Of a stretch of DNA of 8,646 nucleotides, positions 5,057 to 8,646 are shown piece by piece (position 1 is the first letter of the stretch; the number at the start of each line of letters is the position of its first letter). The stretch is taken from positions 1 to 8,646 of the forward strand of contig CAYGTR010000072.1 of NCBI GenBank assembly GCA_964352855.1, in the 5' to 3' direction. The notes beneath the pieces are model-generated. The model was not told the DNA's origin and made no database searches. It saw nothing but the letters and a program-made list of their open reading frames with translations. A program made the position numbers and the translations under genes. The stretch is from Litorimonas sp964352855 (lineage in GTDB: Bacteria > Pseudomonadota > Alphaproteobacteria > Caulobacterales > Maricaulaceae).

Positions 5057-5590
5057 TTACAGAACAACGCAACCGATGCGGCCGCCTGCGGCGCCTGTGG
5101 GTTGCGTAATATAATCATCCGCTTTTTCATGAATGATTAGCGCCGTGCCGTCACTGTCGAGTAGAGCAGGTAAGCCGTGATCGCCGTTTATAGACACACG
5201 CTCATTGATAATGGTGAGCGTGCCCGTGCCGTCTTCTCCAACCTCCAAGTTCATCATATCCCCCGCATGCGGCCCGTCAGGCGACATTTTACCGTGGGCC
5301 ATGCCTGTCGGATTAAAATGCCCACCTGAGGAAGTAAATCCGGGCGCTTCGCAAAGGCCGATTTCGTGGAAATGCATCGCATGAGTCCCTGCGCCCTCTA
5401 AGCCGCTCACACTTACAGAAACTTCTGTACCGGCAGCGCCGAGGTCTTTCAAAGTAACTGTTCCCAAAACGTCACCTGAGGCCGTTAAAATATCTTTTTG
5501 AAGTGTCATAGGCGTTTCAGAGTCTGTGCCACTACAGGCGGCAAAGATAGAAACAGTGCTAATAAGAAGTGCAGTTTTAAGATAAGTCAT
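5057..5590 (-). CDS. sodC: Cu/Zn superoxide dismutase, probable periplasmic lipoprotein
   Basis: SodC converts superoxide to oxygen and hydrogen peroxide in the periplasm. The 177-residue protein has every expected metal ligand. Copper is bound by H73 and H75 (MHFHEIGLC), the bridging H91 (GGHFNP) and H154 (LIIHEKADDY). Zinc is bound by H91, H99, H108 and D111 (HAGDMMN). C80 and C174 would form the conserved disulfide, and R171 (GGRIGC) is the active-site arginine. The N-terminus is a short signal peptide ending IFAAC, so C19 may be lipidated; the Phe three residues before the cysteine is not ideal for a lipobox, and plain periplasmic export is the alternative. TGGAG (5598-5602) lies 7 bases before the ATG on the minus strand. 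The gene diverges from gyrA and converges on the TadG-like gene, so it is probably transcribed alone. Confidence 0.97.
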   Translation of the reverse strand: MTYLKTALLISTVSIFAACSGTDSETPMTLQKDILTASGDVLGTVTLKDLGAAGTEVSVSVSGLEGAGTHAMHFHEIGLCEAPGFTSSGGHFNPTGMAHGKMSPDGPHAGDMMNLEVGEDGTGTLTIINERVSINGDHGLPALLDSDGTALIIHEKADDYITQPTGAAGGRIGCVVL

Positions 5591-5650
5591 AAAGGAGCTC
5601 CATTGGCGTTATCCGTACCATAAAATGCCGGATTAAAACAGGTATTACTT

Positions 5651-5680
5651 ATGTTACGCCTATCCCGCGCAGAGGTTCAA
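5651..5680 (-). promoter_or_regulatory. Candidate sodC promoter
   Basis: On the minus strand TTGAAC (complement of 5675-5680) is followed after 18 bases by TAACAT (complement of 5651-5656). Each element matches the sigma-70 consensus at about four positions. The leader would be about 55 bases. No recognisable regulator site was seen. Confidence 0.25.
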
Positions 5681-5696
5681 AAATAGCCCTAAAAAT

Positions 5697-5725
5697 TTGC
5701 GGTGAGCCTTTGTAAATGCTAGAAA
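5697..5725 (+). promoter_or_regulatory. Candidate gyrA promoter
   Basis: TTGCGG (5697-5702) and TAGAAA (5720-5725) are 17 bases apart. The extended form GCTAGAAA (5718-5725) matches the Caulobacter -10 consensus GCTANAWC at all but the last base. Transcription would start near 5732, placing the leader hairpin at the very 5' end of the mRNA. This is the best promoter match in the region between sodC and gyrA. Confidence 0.5.
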
Positions 5726-5736
5726 ATGAGACCTAA

Positions 5737-5765
5737 AGCCGCCCGATTCGAGCGGCTCCGTTTTT
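5737..5765 (+). terminator. Terminator-like hairpin in the gyrA leader
   Basis: AGCCGC (5737-5742) and GCGGCT (5752-5757) form a GC-rich 6-bp stem with a 9-base loop, then CCG and a run of five T. It reads like an intrinsic terminator on the plus strand, yet no plus-strand gene lies between the TadG-like gene (ending 5042) and gyrA. It sits 2 bases before the gyrA ribosome-site region. It may be an attenuator, the end of a small RNA, a stabilising 5' hairpin or a barrier to upstream read-through. Confidence 0.45.
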
Positions 5766-5781
5766 ATGGGGAGATCAGAGC

Positions 5782-8565
5782 ATGAGCGACGAAAATGATA
5801 TCCCTGAAGGCCCGTCTGACGACGAGGAAAATAACACGTCAGACAGCCTGCCAGAAGGCATATCCGCGGTCACAATCGAAGAGGAGATGAAGCGCTCTTA
5901 TCTCGATTATGCCATGAGCGTGATTGTCTCCCGCGCCATTCCCGATGTGCGTGACGGTTTAAAACCTGTTCATCGTCGTATTCTTTACTCCATGCATGAA
6001 AACGGATTTACGCGCGAAAAGCCGTATAAAAAATCTGCACGCGTGGTCGGTGATGTGATTGGTAAATATCACCCGCATGGGGATACAGCTGTTTATGACG
6101 CGCTCGTGCGTATGGCGCAGGACTTTTCGATGCGCCTGCCGCTGCTTCAAGGCCAAGGCAACTTTGGCTCCGTCGACGGCGATCCGCCCGCAGCCATGCG
6201 ATATACCGAAGTGCGCATGGATCGTCCTGCCGCGTCGCTTCTGGCGGATATCGAAAAGAACACCGTCAATTTTCAAGATAACTACGATGCGTCAGAGTCG
6301 GAACCTGTTGTTCTGCCGGCACGTTTCCCAAATATCCTCGTCAATGGTGCAGGCGGTATCGCCGTGGGTATGGCGACCAATATTGCGCCGCATAACCTCG
6401 GTGAAGTGATTGATGCGACTTTGGCTTTGATGAATGACGGTCATTTGTCAGACGATGAATTGCTAGAGATTATACCCGGGCCGGACTTCCCTACGGGTGC
6501 ATTTATTATGGGCCGCTCCGGCGCGAAACAAGGCGTTTTAACAGGTCGCGGGTCTGTGACGGTGCGGGCAAAGGCTGAGATTGAAGAAATTCGCAAAGAC
6601 CGCATGGCCATTATTGTCACTGAAATTCCATTTCAAGTGAATAAAGCCAATATGATCAAGAAGATAGCGGCGCTTGTTAATGAGAAACGTATTGAAGGTA
6701 TTTCCGCGGTTCGTGATGAATCCGACCGTGTTGGTATGCGTGTTGTAATCGAGTTAAAACGTGACGCTGTCCCTGATGTTGTGCTGAACCAGCTTTTCCG
6801 TTTCTCGCAATTACAGCAGAATTTCAGCTCCAACATGCTCGCCCTGAATGGCGGCAAGCCTGAACAGATGAATGTGCGTCAGATGTTGGAGGCGTTTCTT
6901 TACTTCCGTGAAGACGTCATTGCGCGTCGTACGAAATTTGATCTGTCCAAAGCCCGTGATCGTGCGCATATTTTGGTCGGTCTCGCGACGGCCGTGGCCA
7001 ATATTGACGAGATCATCAAGATTATCCGGGGATCTGCGAATCCTAAAGATGCGCGTGAAAACTTGCTGAACCGCACATGGCCTGCTCATAGCATGGGTGC
7101 GCTTATCAAACTGATCGCCGATCCGCGTTCTAAACTTATGGAAGACGGCAATATTCAGCTTACCGAAGAACAGGCAAAAGCCATTCTCGACCTCCGCTTA
7201 GTGAAACTGACGGCCCTCGGCATGGACGAGATAACGGATGAAGCCGAAAAATTGGCCGCGCTCATCACGGACTTGCTCGATATTCTGCGTTCGCGTGAAC
7301 GTGTTCAGACGATTATTCGCGACGAACTCACTGAAATCAAAGAGAAATATGCGACGCCGCGCCGTTCCATCTTTATGGAAGGCGAAATGGACTTTGATGA
7401 TGAAGACCTCATCCAAGTCGAAGATATGGTTGTGACCGTGTCCTCTGCAGGCTATGTTAAACGGACACCGCTTGATACTTATCGCGCACAAAAACGCGGC
7501 GGACGCGGACGTTCCGGCATGTCGACCAAGGACGAAGATGTCGTCACGACTGTTTTTGTGGCCAGCACGCATACGCCCGTCTTATTCTTCTCGTCCACAG
7601 GCATGGCCTATAAGCTCAAAGTGTGGAAGCTCCCGCTCGGAGGCCCTGCGACACGTGGCAAAGCCCTCGTCAATCTGCTTCCTCTTGACCAAAATGAGAC
7701 CATAAATTCCATCATGGCCCTGCCGGAAAATGAGGATGATTGGGCCGAATTGGATATTATGTTCGCCTCGCGCTCCGGCGGCGTGCGCCGTAACTCACTT
7801 TCTGATTTCACCCGCGTCAATCGTAATGGTAAAATCGCGATGAAGCCTGATGAAGGCGACGGCATTGTCGATGTGCGCCTGTGTAATGAACAAGATGACG
7901 TGTTACTGACCACGGCGGCAGGTAAAGCCATTCGCTTCCGCGCGACAGATGTGCGCCGTTTCGTGGGTCGCACCTCTTCGGGTGTACGCGGCATTCGCCT
8001 CGCAGAAGGTGATGAAGTGATTTCTATGGCCGTGCTCCGCCATGTTGATGTCGAAACAGACGAAGCTCGCGCCTATATGAAACATGCCAATGCCATGCGT
8101 CGCGCACTTGGTGATGAAAGCGAAGACGACACCGAAGAGATGGATATTGAAACGTCCCTGGACGAAGAACGTCTTGGCTTTTTACAAGCCAATGAGCAAC
8201 TCCTTCTGACCCTTGCCAATGACGGCTTCGGTAAGCGCAGCTCGTCTTATGATTATCGCTGTATGAATCGCGGCGGGCAGGGCGTGACCGCGCAAGAACT
8301 GGGCCGTAAAGGCACGGAGGACGCAGAACTCGTGCGTTCCTTTACTATCGAAGACGAAGACCAGATTATGATTGTTACAGATGGCGGTCTGCTCATTCGT
8401 TGCCCCGTTAAAAACATCCGCATCGTCTCCCGCAGCTCCCGCGGCGTCACCGTCATCAAACCGCGCGAAGGCGAAAAGGTGGTGTCAGTCGAACGTATAC
8501 TTGAGAGTGAAGACGAAGAAGGCGGTGAGGGCGAAGTGGCGGCAGAAGGCACAGAGCCGGAATAG
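5782..8565 (+). CDS. gyrA: DNA gyrase subunit A
   Basis: GyrA is the DNA-breaking and DNA-wrapping subunit of gyrase (GyrA2GyrB2), which introduces negative supercoils. The 927-residue protein begins with about 25 acidic residues. The winged-helix/tower core then opens with MKRSYLDYAMSVIVSRAIPD. The catalytic tyrosine is Y141 (AMRYTEVR). The quinolone-determining region reads HPHGDTAVYDALV, with T102 and D106 at the positions of E. coli S83 and D87. The GyrA box QKRGGRG (570-576) in the C-terminal beta-pinwheel marks it as gyrase, not topoisomerase IV ParC. The C-terminal domain has an acidic insertion at about 777-796 (GDESEDDTEEMD) and an acidic tail (SEDEEGGEGE), making the protein longer than E. 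coli GyrA (875). GGGGAG (5768-5773) lies 8 bases before the ATG. It diverges from sodC. The protein looks intact and is probably essential. Confidence 0.98.
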   Translation: MSDENDIPEGPSDDEENNTSDSLPEGISAVTIEEEMKRSYLDYAMSVIVSRAIPDVRDGLKPVHRRILYSMHENGFTREKPYKKSARVVGDVIGKYHPHGDTAVYDALVRMAQDFSMRLPLLQGQGNFGSVDGDPPAAMRYTEVRMDRPAASLLADIEKNTVNFQDNYDASESEPVVLPARFPNILVNGAGGIAVGMATNIAPHNLGEVIDATLALMNDGHLSDDELLEIIPGPDFPTGAFIMGRSGAKQGVLTGRGSVTVRAKAEIEEIRKDRMAIIVTEIPFQVNKANMIKKIAALVNEKRIEGISAVRDESDRVGMRVVIELKRDAVPDVVLNQLFRFSQLQQNFSSNMLALNGGKPEQMNVRQMLEAFLYFREDVIARRTKFDLSKARDRAHILVGLATAVANIDEIIKIIRGSANPKDARENLLNRTWPAHSMGALIKLIADPRSKLMEDGNIQLTEEQAKAILDLRLVKLTALGMDEITDEAEKLAALITDLLDILRSRERVQTIIRDELTEIKEKYATPRRSIFMEGEMDFDDEDLIQVEDMVVTVSSAGYVKRTPLDTYRAQKRGGRGRSGMSTKDEDVVTTVFVASTHTPVLFFSSTGMAYKLKVWKLPLGGPATRGKALVNLLPLDQNETINSIMALPENEDDWAELDIMFASRSGGVRRNSLSDFTRVNRNGKIAMKPDEGDGIVDVRLCNEQDDVLLTTAAGKAIRFRATDVRRFVGRTSSGVRGIRLAEGDEVISMAVLRHVDVETDEARAYMKHANAMRRALGDESEDDTEEMDIETSLDEERLGFLQANEQLLLTLANDGFGKRSSSYDYRCMNRGGQGVTAQELGRKGTEDAELVRSFTIEDEDQIMIVTDGGLLIRCPVKNIRIVSRSSRGVTVIKPREGEKVVSVERILESEDEEGGEGEVAAEGTEPE

Positions 8566-8576
8566 TCACTTCCGGC
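8556..8576 (+). terminator. Hairpin enclosing the gyrA stop codon
   Basis: GCCGGAA (8556-8562) and TTCCGGC (8570-8576) form a perfect 7-bp stem. The 7-base loop begins with the TAG stop of gyrA. No T-tract follows, so it is more likely a 3'-end stabilising structure or a weak or Rho-assisted terminator than a classical one. Confidence 0.35.
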
Positions 8577-8616
8577 GCAAAGTGGACGTTAAGAGTGTCC
8601 GTAATGAGGCGGGTTT

Positions 8617-8646
8617 AGGAGGCTCAATTTTGGTAGCTAGGGGGGC
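8617..8646 (+). other. Possible ribosome site and TTG start of the next gene (cut by the right edge)
   Basis: AGGAGG at 8617-8622 is a perfect Shine-Dalgarno sequence. Seven bases later a TTG at 8630 opens a frame (Val-Ala-Arg-Gly next) that stays open to the window end, only five codons. In many alphaproteobacteria coaD follows gyrA, but these codons do not resemble the start of CoaD. The start codon could also lie outside the window, so no product is proposed. Confidence 0.22.

Noticed and set aside
6082..6099. Threonine at the E. coli GyrA S83 position as a quinolone-resistance mutation
   Set aside because: Threonine is the natural residue here in other bacteria such as Pseudomonas aeruginosa, and D87 is unchanged, so resistance cannot be inferred.
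7608..7994. Long minus-strand open frame inside gyrA (128 codons)
   Set aside because: It is an antisense shadow of a well-supported coding region, with low-complexity Ser/Arg/Pro content and no family features.
1..8646. CRISPR array, tRNA, rRNA, transposase or phage genes
   Set aside because: I found no regularly spaced repeats, no cloverleaf or rRNA-like stretch, and no transposase or integrase motifs; the only repeats are the two MITE-like copies and single hairpins.

Overview
The window looks like a chromosomal segment of an alphaproteobacterium, most likely a marine, caulobacter-like (Hyphomonadaceae/Maricaulales-type) organism. This is inferred from three things: the divergent uvrA/ssb pair carrying an alphaproteobacterial LexA box of the form GAAC-N7-GAAC, promoter-like sequences that partly fit the Caulobacter housekeeping consensus, and the style of the GyrA and SSB proteins. 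The genus is not determined.

Layout. Positions 1-50 (minus) hold the first codons of uvrA, cut by the window edge. It diverges from ssb (210-719, plus). One SOS operator at 174-188 lies between them and overlaps candidate promoters for both. A 105-residue gene of unknown function (729-1046) follows ssb by 9 bases and is closed by a small terminator-like hairpin, so it probably shares the SOS-controlled transcript.

Positions 1047-1401 have no gene but contain a 141-bp MITE-like repeat (1117-1257). A second, inverted, 119-bp copy sits at 2235-2353. The two copies bracket a TTG-initiated membrane protein of the NqrB/RnfD family (1402-2283), and the second copy supplies that protein's last 15-16 codons and its stop. 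A secreted DUF2330 protein (2381-3766) follows. The two may form a membrane/periplasm pair of unknown, possibly redox, function.

An orphan TadG-like, von Willebrand factor A pilus-assembly-type protein follows (3870-5042). It has no visible Shine-Dalgarno site, but a -10-like box and a 16-bp inverted repeat lie just upstream, suggesting a regulated and perhaps leaderless transcript. It converges, with a 14-bp gap, on a periplasmic Cu/Zn superoxide dismutase lipoprotein gene (sodC, 5057-5590, minus).

After a 191-bp divergent intergenic region comes gyrA (5782-8565, plus). A terminator-like hairpin sits in its leader. The last 81 bases hold a stop-codon hairpin and possibly the ribosome site of a next gene.

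Overall, DNA repair and replication genes (uvrA, ssb, gyrA) frame an envelope-directed accessory block (RnfD-like, DUF2330, TadG-like, SodC) whose left part carries small mobile repeats. No transposase, phage gene, tRNA, rRNA or CRISPR array is visible.
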